This document shows positions 30,390 to 39,555 of a DNA stretch of 64,000 nt, one piece after another. Under the pieces are notes generated by a model. It was given only the letters and a program-made list of their open reading frames with translations. It made no database searches and was not told the DNA's origin. The DNA comes from Spirosoma luteum DSM 19990. GTDB taxonomy: Bacteria; Bacteroidota; Bacteroidia; Cytophagales; Spirosomataceae. The stretch's first letter is position 1. Each line of letters starts with the position of its first letter. The stretch spans positions 154,460 to 218,459 of the forward strand of contig NZ_KB893311.1 in the NCBI RefSeq assembly GCF_000374065.1. The letters are read 5' to 3'. A program made the translations under genes and the position numbers.

Positions 30390-31805
30390 TCACTGGTTAG
30401 ATGAATAATCGTATCGACCGCCGGGAGTATTGATAGACGCTGGATAGCCATTTGGCGGGCGATTCACCGGATAATTTTGGGGAGCCTGCTGATAATTTGA
30501 ATTGGTAGTGGTCGGAGTTTCCGTCTGACGCAGATAAATAATGTGGTTGTTTTTCAGATGAGCCCGCTGAAGCGTTGTCTTTTTGGTTGCAATGGCTCGA
30601 ACGCCCTGAATGCCGGCCTGAGCTGCGGATGCACCGGCCATTGCTGCTACATTACCAGTTGTTGCGCCATAGGTGTTCATGTTGATGTTGCCTACGCTCT
30701 GACCCAGGGCTTGACGGGCTTCGGGCAACCCTTGAATTTCGGGTACATACACGCCGGCGATCCCGTCGATGTCGAGGGCCGTCATGTTAACGGGAAAGAT
30801 ATGATCTTCATAAACCACATCCGTAATTTTTATCTGGACTCGCTGCGTAGAGAAACTGCCTATTCCAAACAGAAGTGTATTTTCGGGAATAACAACTCCC
30901 CGTACTTTAATGGACTGTAGCAGCCGTAATTTGATTCGGCTACCGCTCATTATATCCTGATTTCCGTACACCATTGCCCGAATGGTACCGACTTCAGCTT
31001 CCAGTAGGCGGCGTTCGTTTTTTTTCTGATCTTCAGAATATAGTCCATAAAAGGTATTGCCCCCCTCTGAGCGGTCGTTCAGTGAACTGATTACTTCTGA
31101 CTGATCAACTTTGTAAACAGTTCTTTTTTCTTCCTCCGCAGTTTTTTGATTCGCTTTATCCCGGTTGTATTGCTCCAGTAAGCCCGTTAACCGCTCCTGC
31201 TTGCGAAGCGCCTCTTTGTACTCCGCCTTTTTACGCTCCTCCTCACCAGCTGAGACCGTACTCCGACGTTCGGATGGTTCGTCAGCGAGCATTACATCCT
31301 TTTCCGAAAGAGGAGGTCTATTAACAGACAACCGAGATCCACCTGGTCGGAGTGACTGCGGCAATGACGGATTCCCCCGACCATAGCCGGCCGATACTTC
31401 GTTGGGACTAGTCGCCGGGTTGTACGTGGAATCAATACGCCGTAGGGCTTTTGGATCATGAACAGGTCGATATTTCTGCCCATACATATACCCATCTAAT
31501 TCACCTGGTACGGTTGGGTTCATGGCCTTACCCGCAGCAGCAATGGCGGTTTCCGAGCTTGGATTGCGGTCCAAGGCTTGCTGCTGTAGATCCAGCCGAT
31601 TATTAGCATGGGAGGTATCGGTTCGAGCCAGAGGGACGGTACTATTTATAGCTGAAACGGGCTGGTTAGTAACGGCCGACGAGGTATCATCTTTCAGTAC
31701 GTACCACAGAAACAGACTGGTAACAATCAAAAGCACCGGAAGGCTCATCAGGAATTTCTTGTCCTGGAACAAATCCTTGATTGATTTTTTTTCTTGCGTA
31801 TCCAT
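30390..31805 (-). CDS. traM: Conjugal transfer protein TraM (conjugative transposon TraM C-terminal domain)
   Basis: A 471-residue VirB10-like scaffold protein. There is an N-terminal membrane anchor after a short cytoplasmic stretch (FLMSLPVLLIVTSLFLWYVL). A long polar linker with a coiled coil follows (about residues 175-225, KKAEYKEALRKQERLTGLLE). The conserved TraM C-terminal domain then holds ETEVGTIRAMVYGNQ-like ALVEAEVGTIRAMVYGNQDI, IKVRGVVIPENTLLFG and YEDHIFPVNMTALDIDGIAG. It bridges inner and outer parts of the channel. Confidence 0.9.
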   Translation of the reverse strand: MDTQEKKSIKDLFQDKKFLMSLPVLLIVTSLFLWYVLKDDTSSAVTNQPVSAINSTVPLARTDTSHANNRLDLQQQALDRNPSSETAIAAAGKAMNPTVPGELDGYMYGQKYRPVHDPKALRRIDSTYNPATSPNEVSAGYGRGNPSLPQSLRPGGSRLSVNRPPLSEKDVMLADEPSERRSTVSAGEEERKKAEYKEALRKQERLTGLLEQYNRDKANQKTAEEEKRTVYKVDQSEVISSLNDRSEGGNTFYGLYSEDQKKNERRLLEAEVGTIRAMVYGNQDIMSGSRIKLRLLQSIKVRGVVIPENTLLFGIGSFSTQRVQIKITDVVYEDHIFPVNMTALDIDGIAGVYVPEIQGLPEARQALGQSVGNINMNTYGATTGNVAAMAGASAAQAGIQGVRAIATKKTTLQRAHLKNNHIIYLRQTETPTTTNSNYQQAPQNYPVNRPPNGYPASINTPGGRYDYSSNQ

Positions 31806-31811
31806 AGGGAC

Positions 31812-32111
31812 TTAGCGGGTAGGCGTTAATTTGTGAGTATGTAATTCGTTCATATAAAGCTGGTGTTGCGCTGTAGAGTCCCCTGGCCTGGCTGGGGAGT
31901 ACTCTTTAGCTGACGCTGGAGAAGGCTTTAACTGTTGACTTAAATTCGCCAACAAGACCAAAAACAAACTGCCAAAGAGCAGCAAGACCTCTCGTTTGCG
32001 CTGGGTCAGCGGTCGTTTTTCCCACACTCTTATCCAGCGCGTGAATTGAATCAGGTTGTAGCGCCGAATGAGAGCCACTTGATGAACCGGATTGCGCAGG
32101 TGTAATTTCAT
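31812..32111 (-). CDS. traL: Conjugal transfer protein TraL (DUF3989-like)
   Basis: A 99-residue small membrane protein overlapping the end of traK (ATG at 32111). One membrane span (REVLLLFGSLFLVLLANLSQ, about residues 40-60) is preceded by a basic N-terminus (RWIRVWEKRPLTQRKR). Size, topology and place between traK and traM match TraL. Confidence 0.75.
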   Translation of the reverse strand: MKLHLRNPVHQVALIRRYNLIQFTRWIRVWEKRPLTQRKREVLLLFGSLFLVLLANLSQQLKPSPASAKEYSPARPGDSTAQHQLYMNELHTHKLTPTR

Positions 32112-32767
32112 TAGTAAGTGCTCCGGTTATTTCGATTAACCGTTTCGATGTCCGTGTTATCAACCGGCAGAAACCGTTCGATCTGAAATCCGTGGGGATT
32201 GTTATCGGTCCGCGCAACATCAATCAGGTAGCCTTCAACGACCAGATTTCGAACGGTTATTGTCGTTTCCCGAATTAGAATTTCCCGGCCTTTAGCCCGA
32301 AACTTATATGGGCTCTGCGTGAAGTCTACTTTAATGTTGTTCTTGTCAATTTCGACTTTCTGATGCACATTACCCTGAATCAGGTTTTGGTAATAGCCCT
32401 TCTCGGACAAGTCTTTATACAGCCGCCCGACGGATTCGTCCCCCAAGTAAGAAGCCTCTTTAATGCTATTTTTGATTTGGTTTTCGTCGGGCTCCAGTTC
32501 AAAGAAAGCTTTCATAAACACGCGGATGTGATCACGAGCTTCAGCGGGACGGTTCATATTGTGTTCCTGAGCCATGGCCAGCATAATGCTTTTGCCCCCA
32601 TCCATCACGTAAACCTTTTGCCGGGATTTCTCAACGGCATCAAACGCCCAGAAACTGATAGCTGAGGAAAATCCCAGGCAACCGATGATAACCACAAGCA
32701 TAAATAAACGCATCAGGCTAAAGCTGGTATCTATATCCTTGAGGGACTTAAAGTTTGGTGCTTCCAT
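32111..32767 (-). CDS. traK: Conjugal transfer protein TraK
   Basis: A 218-residue VirB8-like protein: short cytoplasmic start (MEAPNFKSLKDIDTSFSLMR), single membrane anchor (LFMLVVIIGCLGFSSAISFW), then a periplasmic domain with the family's AEARDHIRVFMKAFFELEPD and IKNSIKEASYLGDESV. It ends with the 1-bp-type overlap with traL. It is part of the inner-membrane complex. Confidence 0.92.
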   Translation of the reverse strand: MEAPNFKSLKDIDTSFSLMRLFMLVVIIGCLGFSSAISFWAFDAVEKSRQKVYVMDGGKSIMLAMAQEHNMNRPAEARDHIRVFMKAFFELEPDENQIKNSIKEASYLGDESVGRLYKDLSEKGYYQNLIQGNVHQKVEIDKNNIKVDFTQSPYKFRAKGREILIRETTITVRNLVVEGYLIDVARTDNNPHGFQIERFLPVDNTDIETVNRNNRSTY

Positions 32768-32799
32768 AATGAAAATGATTGATTAAAGCGTTAAAAAAG

Positions 32800-33816
32800 T
32801 TAAATGGAACTAACCGGAGATGGTATGGATGAACCCGCTCTGGCGACGCCGGACACGCCACCGGTGGCCGCGCCAACTACGGCGCCAGTACCTGCACCCA
32901 TTGCCTGACCACCGCCTGCCAGACTTTTCACGGCTGAATCAGCCCCCGCCGATTCAATCACCCAGGAAGCTACTTTGGGTACCATAAAGTAGGCTACCGT
33001 ACCGATGATGTAGAAAACGATCAGGCCGAAGTCGGAAGACGAGAATGAATCCTTAGGGGTGTTGACAATCTGAACGATGTCCGCTTTAAGCATGACAATG
33101 TGAATTTCTTCCAGAATGCCGCCCAGTACGTTGACAATTGGTATCCAAAGCAGTAAGTGGATCACCCGACTAATCCAGGCCGCCAGCCCCCCGTAAAACC
33201 ATTCGAAGCAGGCTAAGCCAAACGTAATAGGTCCCATGATGAGGAGAACCAGTAAAAAAAACGTCATCAGAAATTTAATCGATAATGACGCCACGTTATA
33301 AGCCAGTTCTCCCAGCGTTAAGAGAAACTCATCAAAGTATTTCTGGATAGCATAGGATATTGCATTTGAAGCATACACACTTATCGAACCCGCCGGTAAA
33401 TAATCCATCAACTTCTCGTACATAGTCAACTCACCATCACCATTCAGATCCGGGTTGGCATTGATGATATCCTTTTTCTTTTGTTCCAAGGCCTGGTCTT
33501 TTTGATCGTTAAGTTGTTGGACCAGGGCAGACTTGGAGGTAACCAGGGGCTTGGTTCCTTCATTAAGGTAACCCGACAGGATAACGATGGAGCCGGCAAT
33601 ATTACCGTAGAATAGCAGGCAAAGCCCCATGGTAAATGGCCGCATCAGACCATATATGTCGACCTTTTCGTTCCGGGCCAAATGCGCCCATACCCGGTAG
33701 AAAATGTATAAAAGCGATCCAAGACCGCCAATAGCCTGCCCTAAATCAATAAACGTTGAGTAATCATCGGCCATTGATTCGAGTACGGCAGCTAACGCTT
33801 TCTCCATTGAATCCAT
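32800..33816 (-). CDS. traJ: Conjugal transfer protein TraJ (VirB6/TrbL-like)
   Basis: A 338-residue polytopic membrane protein, with five to six hydrophobic segments (e.g. SIKFLMTFFLLVLLIMGPIT and LIVFYIIGTVAYFMVPKVAS). TraJ landmarks are LYIFYRVWAHLARNEKVDIY, then GLMRPFTMGLCLLFYG near residue 60. The C-terminus is Gly/Ala-rich (GGGQAMGAGTGAVVGAATGG). It forms the inner-membrane core of the transfer channel. Confidence 0.9.
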   Translation of the reverse strand: MDSMEKALAAVLESMADDYSTFIDLGQAIGGLGSLLYIFYRVWAHLARNEKVDIYGLMRPFTMGLCLLFYGNIAGSIVILSGYLNEGTKPLVTSKSALVQQLNDQKDQALEQKKKDIINANPDLNGDGELTMYEKLMDYLPAGSISVYASNAISYAIQKYFDEFLLTLGELAYNVASLSIKFLMTFFLLVLLIMGPITFGLACFEWFYGGLAAWISRVIHLLLWIPIVNVLGGILEEIHIVMLKADIVQIVNTPKDSFSSSDFGLIVFYIIGTVAYFMVPKVASWVIESAGADSAVKSLAGGGQAMGAGTGAVVGAATGGVSGVARAGSSIPSPVSSI

Positions 33817-33834
33817 ACGAGTAATAGGCTCTGG

Positions 33835-34758
33835 TTAAAGTTTAGTGGAGGGTAGGTAGATCTGCTGGGAATAGCTTTTCTGATTCAGCTTTCTGAACTT
33901 GTACTTCATGTTTGCGTTAGAGCTCGCGACGATGGCTATCAAGGCCCGCTTGCGCTTCATCACTTCTTTTGACACCTGTTGACGTAACTTCATCCGTTCG
34001 TAGGGAGTCATCGCTACCAGTTCGGTCGACGTCCGGTCGGAGGGGTCAAACTCCGCTGACGACAAGGCTTGTTTTGACCTCAGCGCATCCCCATTGCTCA
34101 AGTCGATAGCGGCCGCCGTCATCGCAAACGTTAGGGAAGGATCGACACCCTGTTCAAAAATTTTCTGATTCGAGGAAGGGTAGTAGTATACACCTGTCAC
34201 CTTGGCGAAGTCGCCGAACAGGGTGGTAATATCCTGTTTCAGACCCGCATTTCGAATGCTGTTTTTAATGGCCTCACCCTGACGAGCTTTGGAAGCGAAT
34301 TTTTCGTACTGCACTGCGTACTCCTGATACTTGGACTTGATATTACGTGACATCGCGTCCTTCATCAAGCGCTTGACCTTGTCAATCTCTTCCGCCAATT
34401 CGTTGTTTTTCTCGGAGATAAAGGCATCGTACAATTCCATCGTCACCGGTACCCCCACCGGGGCATAAACCAGCGCTTCACCCACCGCTTCGGCAATGGC
34501 TTTACGGATTTCTTTCTCTACGTATTCACTGATTAAATCGCCTACGTTTAGATCGTACCCGCTAATGCCAGCCATCATTTCTCCAGGACCGGCTTTTAAC
34601 AGATTGTCAATTTCACGGGTGACCCAGCCTGTACCCGTCGACGTATTGTAGAGTGTATTGGGAGCGGGAATGTTAGTATTTTGCGCCCGGCAGAGAGGTG
34701 GTCCACTTAACCCTGTTACCAATAGGCAGACCAGTGTTGTCTTTATGTTCGCTTTCAT
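33835..34758 (-). CDS. Secreted coiled-coil protein of the tra operon (307 aa, TraI-like position)
   Basis: A signal peptide (KTTLVCLLVTGLSGPPLCRA) is followed by a helical body (ELAEEIDKVKRLMKDAMSRN, QEYAVQYEKFASKARQGEAI), ending in KQLRQQVSKEVMKRKRAL-like ERMKLRQQVSKEVMKRKRAL. VirB5-type minor pilins and TraI of Bacteroides systems look like this. It is next to another secreted coiled-coil protein, which suggests a pair. The assignment rests on position and pattern. Confidence 0.65.
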   Translation of the reverse strand: MKANIKTTLVCLLVTGLSGPPLCRAQNTNIPAPNTLYNTSTGTGWVTREIDNLLKAGPGEMMAGISGYDLNVGDLISEYVEKEIRKAIAEAVGEALVYAPVGVPVTMELYDAFISEKNNELAEEIDKVKRLMKDAMSRNIKSKYQEYAVQYEKFASKARQGEAIKNSIRNAGLKQDITTLFGDFAKVTGVYYYPSSNQKIFEQGVDPSLTFAMTAAAIDLSNGDALRSKQALSSAEFDPSDRTSTELVAMTPYERMKLRQQVSKEVMKRKRALIAIVASSNANMKYKFRKLNQKSYSQQIYLPSTKL

Positions 34759-34786
34759 ACGAATGTTAGGTTACGACGAAGTTGTA

Positions 34787-35578
34787 TTAATAGCTTTTAG
34801 GTGCAATACCGATCGTACGGTTGAGCGTTGTATTCTTATCGTATAGATTGCCTAGGGTGGTATTATGGGCTAATTGCCGCACCCGGTAGGCATAGGCATT
34901 CACGATCTGAGATCTGACGGCCATGAGCGTTTTTAAGCGGTCCGAAATTTCTTCCTTAGCGCCGTCGAGCACATTCGCACGCTCGGCATCGGACATCCAC
35001 ACTTCCCCCGAATTCGATAAGTTACAGGCTGTCTTTACGTCATCAACGATATCGTCCGTCTTTGCCAGTTCACTCAGCGTTTGACTCATTACTGACTGTT
35101 CACTAGCGGTAAAGAGTCGACTTTGCACGACTTTATTGACACCCTGCTTCACCTTAACCAGCTTGTCGAGATCCCCTTTCAGGTTTAAATTATTGTAGTA
35201 ATCAACAAACCCGTTTGACAGCGTAGTAGCCGCCCGTTTCTCTTCGTAACCAACCTTGTACTGCTGATAATTTATTTTCTGCAGTTTTGAGTGAGCATCC
35301 TTTAGCATGTCCTTCAGCTTTTCTACTGATTTGACGGGCGACACGCCTAAGGCATCGGCCACTGCACCGATAGCCATATTGATAATAGCATCTTTAATGC
35401 CCTGCATGATATCCTGTTCTGACTCCCCTAAAATGGATTCAATTTCGGACTGCAGGGAAGAGCCTCCACCAGTTGGGGTCAACTGATTCGGCAAGGATTG
35501 GGCCAGTATTGTTCCGGGAGCCAGAAGAATAGCCAATCCCGCTGCCAGTGAAAAGAAACGTTTACTAATTACGTTCAT
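34787..35578 (-). CDS. Second secreted coiled-coil protein of the tra operon (263 aa, TraI-like)
   Basis: A 263-residue protein with signal peptide (FSLAAGLAILLAPGTILAQS) and then a mostly helical mature region (KDAHSKLQKINYQQYKVGYE, DRLKTLMAVRSQIVNAYAYR). It lies directly behind the traG gene, the usual place of traI (DUF4141) in CTnDOT-type operons. It resembles the adjacent 307-residue protein in layout but not clearly in sequence. Probable periplasmic/pilus-associated component. Confidence 0.65.
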   Translation of the reverse strand: MNVISKRFFSLAAGLAILLAPGTILAQSLPNQLTPTGGGSSLQSEIESILGESEQDIMQGIKDAIINMAIGAVADALGVSPVKSVEKLKDMLKDAHSKLQKINYQQYKVGYEEKRAATTLSNGFVDYYNNLNLKGDLDKLVKVKQGVNKVVQSRLFTASEQSVMSQTLSELAKTDDIVDDVKTACNLSNSGEVWMSDAERANVLDGAKEEISDRLKTLMAVRSQIVNAYAYRVRQLAHNTTLGNLYDKNTTLNRTIGIAPKSY

Positions 35579-35599
35579 GATATAAGCTGATTAAGATTA

Positions 35600-38107
35600 C
35601 TAAAGTGAATCTTTGTCCATAGCCACTTGCTGACGAATAGCTGAATCCCAGTCTCCACCGTTAACAAGCACGCGATCGGTGATTTTCTTTTTTTGCGTTT
35701 GTTCGGTGGTGAAGGCGTACTTTTCGGCTGCAGAAGCTTCTAGTCCATAGACTGCACAATGATCACCCTGAAAAACCGCAAATTCCTTATATATAGGACC
35801 GGGCCGATTATCCCGATTAATGGAAAGTGCCAGGTTCTTTTGCTTAGGCGTCAGCGATAAAAATTCCTGCACCTTATCGAACTTATTGGCATATTCCCGC
35901 ATGTCCATCAGGATCTTGGTGGGCGCATTATTAATAATGGTATCCTTGATGATGGGCGATGAGGTTAGGTCATCGACCTCCTGGGTCACGAGCCAGGCTT
36001 CGCCAAAATGTTTCCGTACCGTTTTATAGAGGTACAGAATATACTCAGCCATGTTGGGCCGCATAATCGCTTTCCATGCCTCTTCGATTAGCATTATTTT
36101 ACGAATACCCTCCAGTGTACGAAGCTTGGTGATGTAGGTATCCATAATGATAATCGTGATTATGGGCATAAGGACCTTGTTATCTTTGATATTATCCAAT
36201 TCGAAGACCACAAACCGATCGTTAGTCAGATCAAGATTTGTTTTCGAGTTGAGCAGATAATCATATTCCCCACCCATGTAATACGGTTCCAGACATAGCC
36301 GAAAAGAGTCAAAATCAAAATTTCGTAAGTTGACCTTCTTATCATCCAGAATTTTTTTGAAACCGGTATTGATGTGTTCGAAGAAAGTATTGAAACAAGG
36401 CTCTATGTTATGATCTGCGTCGAGCAGTCGGAAATAACTGAAGACACATTCACCGATTAGTGTCTGTTCCGCCATAGATATGGGGTCGTTCTCTTTTTTC
36501 CACAGCGTAGTGATGAGCCCCTTTATGGCTTCAATTTTCTCCTCCTCAGGGTACCGTCGTCCATCAATGTAAAAAGGATTAAAATGAATGGGTTTTTCCC
36601 GTGAGTAAGTCAAGTACTTCCCCTTCATCATCTGGCATAATCCCAGGTAACTGTTTCCTACGTCGACAATGACAACATGGGAGTCCATCATTAAATAAGA
36701 ACGAACCAAATGGTTTGTCAGGAATGATTTGCCGGAGCCACTAGGGCCAATCACGAATTTATTCCTGTTGGTGATGATCCCCTTATCCATTGGTAAATCT
36801 GAAAGATCTACAATAATTGGTTTGCCATACACCCGTTCACATAGGCGTATTCCTTTCTCCGAAAGAGAATCAGTGTTCAACGACTCCTGATTCAACATGC
36901 AGCAAGCCTGGGGAATAAACGTTTGAAATTTTTCCTCCGATGGCAAATCCGCAGCGTTGCCAGGAATGGCTGCCCAGAATAAACTCATTCCTTCAACCGC
37001 CGAACTCTCACGGGGACGAATACCCATTTTAGCGATTGCAGAGGTTGTTAAATTCCGGATCGCGTGCATCGACGACCGGTCATTGGTCCAGACCATCACA
37101 TTAAAATGCGTTCGAACGGGTGGGTAGCCCGTATCAGCTTGGTATTCCAAATACTGGGTAATCTGACGAGCATTCGATTCATTGTTTTTTGAGAAGGATG
37201 ACAATGCCGTCATCTGGGTCATCCGCTGCTCTAGTTTCGGCAGTATATCATGCTTGTTCTCTTTGAAGATGTACTGATTATACACATGATTAACTTTCAG
37301 CATTAGATTTACCGGATAAGCAAAACATACGGAAACCGCTGAATTTTCGGTAGAAAGTGCATCAACTTTAGAGAATGTATACACTTGTTCGGGCATATCA
37401 TCCACGTCAGTTAGTCCATAAAACTGAATAGACTTATTGCCTAATGACAATTCCGGATCGCGCATTAGATCGCAGAGAGGAACAACCGGATCGCGCATTT
37501 CTAAACCCATGTAGCGTTCCAGCAATCCGGGTTTGCCCGTTTCACCGCAGAGGTCGTCGTCACGCAGCCGGGTTAGCTTGATCTTGCGAGTTGACTCTAA
37601 AATGGAAACAAACTGCTCCAGACTAGAAAAAAACTCGTTTAGAACTTTTCGATCCGTAATTGTTCTGGGGAGAATCTTTCCCGTGGCAAGCGTAGTCTGG
37701 AGGGAGGAGATATCCTTTCGGTTTGGATGTGTTTTGGTAATATTGACGAAGCAATTGTGGTACAAAAAAGGACGCTCGTTAAAATGTAGCTGTCCCGCCT
37801 GATCAAGATAATTATCAACCGAATAATCTGGCTTATACTTTTCCTCCGTATACCAATCTTGTTTGTGAATAATCACGTTATCCGGTAAGACGCTAATGGC
37901 CTTTTCCCAACTCTGAATCAGATCCTTAAACTCCCCGCTTTCCAACCGGTCCCGGCCGTGCATTTGTACATTGCCAGTCAACGTATAAATTTCCGGTAAC
38001 GATACCTTATATACGACAGTGATATCGCCGTACCCAGATACTAAACAATCGTGGTAAACGGATTTAATTGGAAAGACTTTTAGTAAGTCTGTTGCTTTAA
38101 ACACCAT
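35600..38107 (-). CDS. traG: TraG-family conjugation ATPase (VirB4 homologue)
   Basis: An 835-residue ATPase. The N-terminal third has YGDITVVYKVSLPEIYTLTG. Walker A is VIGPSGSGKSFLTNHLVRSY (about residue 455), the following strand SHVVIVDVGNSYLG. Walker B is IRKIMLIEEAWKAI (about 680), then VTQEVDDL. This is the standard Bacteroidota TraG (VirB4-like) motor of pilus assembly and DNA transfer. It is the largest gene of the minus operon. Confidence 0.95.
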   Translation of the reverse strand: MVFKATDLLKVFPIKSVYHDCLVSGYGDITVVYKVSLPEIYTLTGNVQMHGRDRLESGEFKDLIQSWEKAISVLPDNVIIHKQDWYTEEKYKPDYSVDNYLDQAGQLHFNERPFLYHNCFVNITKTHPNRKDISSLQTTLATGKILPRTITDRKVLNEFFSSLEQFVSILESTRKIKLTRLRDDDLCGETGKPGLLERYMGLEMRDPVVPLCDLMRDPELSLGNKSIQFYGLTDVDDMPEQVYTFSKVDALSTENSAVSVCFAYPVNLMLKVNHVYNQYIFKENKHDILPKLEQRMTQMTALSSFSKNNESNARQITQYLEYQADTGYPPVRTHFNVMVWTNDRSSMHAIRNLTTSAIAKMGIRPRESSAVEGMSLFWAAIPGNAADLPSEEKFQTFIPQACCMLNQESLNTDSLSEKGIRLCERVYGKPIIVDLSDLPMDKGIITNRNKFVIGPSGSGKSFLTNHLVRSYLMMDSHVVIVDVGNSYLGLCQMMKGKYLTYSREKPIHFNPFYIDGRRYPEEEKIEAIKGLITTLWKKENDPISMAEQTLIGECVFSYFRLLDADHNIEPCFNTFFEHINTGFKKILDDKKVNLRNFDFDSFRLCLEPYYMGGEYDYLLNSKTNLDLTNDRFVVFELDNIKDNKVLMPIITIIIMDTYITKLRTLEGIRKIMLIEEAWKAIMRPNMAEYILYLYKTVRKHFGEAWLVTQEVDDLTSSPIIKDTIINNAPTKILMDMREYANKFDKVQEFLSLTPKQKNLALSINRDNRPGPIYKEFAVFQGDHCAVYGLEASAAEKYAFTTEQTQKKKITDRVLVNGGDWDSAIRQQVAMDKDSL

Positions 38108-38153
38108 ATTGCATTTGAGATTTCAGTGAAGCGATGTCAGACCGAGGACATCC

Positions 38154-38480
38154 TTATTTCTTCGTCGATTGGCGTAAAGCCTTGTAAACCGACGAATCGC
38201 GCGCAGTAATTAGTGTCGGCATCCGTTTGTGAGCCTGATTTTTTTTGTATCCTCGTTCACCGTGCTTTTTCGATAAGCCAACCAGTTTCGTGTACAAAAC
38301 CATGACCAGGGTCAAATAAATACCAAAACCGTACATAGGAGTAAGACCCGAAATACCGCAGATAATGGCCGTCAAAATAATCATGATGACGGCTCCCGCC
38401 CCGAGGATTGTTAAATACTGCATACCCCGGATGCCCATCACTTCCGGAGGACGATCAACGCCCTTGTTAACTTTGTACAT
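38154..38480 (-). CDS. traF: Conjugal transfer protein TraF (DUF4133)
   Basis: A 108-residue membrane protein (VirB3-like). It opens with MYKVNKGVDRPPEVMGIRGM, characteristic of DUF4133, followed by two membrane segments (LTILGAGAVIMIILTAIICG and MYGFGIYLTLVMVLYTKLVG) and a basic end. It lies 46 bp upstream of traG in transcription order, as in CTnDOT. Confidence 0.93.
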   Translation of the reverse strand: MYKVNKGVDRPPEVMGIRGMQYLTILGAGAVIMIILTAIICGISGLTPMYGFGIYLTLVMVLYTKLVGLSKKHGERGYKKNQAHKRMPTLITARDSSVYKALRQSTKK

Positions 38481-38487
38481 GATCTAC

Positions 38488-39048
38488 TCAGAGAGTACCA
38501 AAAATTCCTGATTCTAAAATTCCTAAAACAAGGCCCCCAAAAAACAGAGAACCAATCCAGTAAAGCGCTAACCGTTGTGTATCAGGATCGCCGGCCTGCC
38601 ACCGTGAATAAACGGCGATTGCTCCCAAACAGGCGTAAATGCCAAAAAAGGAAAACATGATTTTGGTCATATGGGACCACCCGTTTCGGATTGCTGTATT
38701 CGAAGTGCCTAATTCAGAAGCCAGTTCAGACGATGAATGAGGACGGTAAATAACATCAAGTACCGATGGAAAAAGTGCAGTAATAAAAACGGCGCTTGAC
38801 CAAATGATCAATGAGCGTTTTGCATCATGATCTCCATGGGAGAACTTCGAGAATACTTCAGTTGCGCCGATGACGGCACAAATCCCCGCTACCCACATGC
38901 CAATAGGCTTGAATTTTTTATAGACGTCCGAAACTTGTAACGTGGCGCTTGAAACATCAGCCCCACCCGCCACAGCGGGTAGGGCGATGATCAGTAGTAA
39001 GGCTAGTAGCAAAAGCGACGGAGTGTAGCGGTGCCAGTTGGTATGCAT
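38488..39048 (-). CDS. Double TraE-like (DUF4134) protein (186 aa)
   Basis: A signal peptide (SLLLLALLLIIALPAVAGGA) is followed by two TraE-like units: one near residues 35-100 (KKFKPIGMWVAGICAVIGAT ... GDHDAKRSLIIWSSAVFI) and one near 115-185 (SHMTKIMFSFFGIYACLGAI, GDPDTQRLALYWIGSLFF). Both carry the D-x-D then W pattern of TraE. It lies between traE and traF, 7 bp before traF. TraE-type proteins are VirB2-like pilins. A fused pair is unusual. Confidence 0.75.
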   Translation of the reverse strand: MHTNWHRYTPSLLLLALLLIIALPAVAGGADVSSATLQVSDVYKKFKPIGMWVAGICAVIGATEVFSKFSHGDHDAKRSLIIWSSAVFITALFPSVLDVIYRPHSSSELASELGTSNTAIRNGWSHMTKIMFSFFGIYACLGAIAVYSRWQAGDPDTQRLALYWIGSLFFGGLVLGILESGIFGTL

Positions 39049-39105
39049 GTGCTGAAAATGAATTTTGATTAATTAATTTAAAATTCATTTCGACCGCTCA
39101 AAAAA

Positions 39106-39438
39106 TTAAGCTACGCCGAAAACTGCTTTGATAACTAATAGAACTAGTCCAGCAAAAATCAACGCGCCAAACCAGCTAGCCGCAGATTTACGGGTATCTG
39201 GATCACCATTCGACCATTTACCGTATACCGCAATGGCGCCAACAACAGCTACAATAGCCATAACAGCGAGCATAATCTTGGAAACAGGCGCAAAGGAGGC
39301 CCGGATCTCCGTATCCGCTCCAGTTAAAGCAGAACTCACGGTTCCTGAGGCATACGTTTGCAAAACAGTCACCAACACGAGTGCCAAAGTAGCCGCTAAA
39401 ACACGACCGTTTTTGCTAAAGAAAACTGATTTTTTCAT
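39106..39438 (-). CDS. traE: Conjugal transfer protein TraE (DUF4134, VirB2-like)
   Basis: A 110-residue protein with a signal-like N-terminal helix and two membrane spans. The conserved TraE segment reads ASFAPVSKIMLAVMAIVAVV, IAVYGKWSNGDPDTRKSAAS and WFGALIFAGLVLLVIKAVFG. It is predicted to be the major pilin-like subunit. The gene starts 117 bp after the acidic membrane-anchored gene and is followed by the double paralogue. Confidence 0.92.
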   Translation of the reverse strand: MKKSVFFSKNGRVLAATLALVLVTVLQTYASGTVSSALTGADTEIRASFAPVSKIMLAVMAIVAVVGAIAVYGKWSNGDPDTRKSAASWFGALIFAGLVLLVIKAVFGVA

Positions 39439-39555
39439 GAAAATAGAAATTGACTGTGGTTGAAAATTTATTTTGACGAACTAAATTACAAATTAAAATG
39501 AACACACAAAAAAACTTTTTTAAACTTTCGAAAACAAGTAGGTCAATCTAGTACA

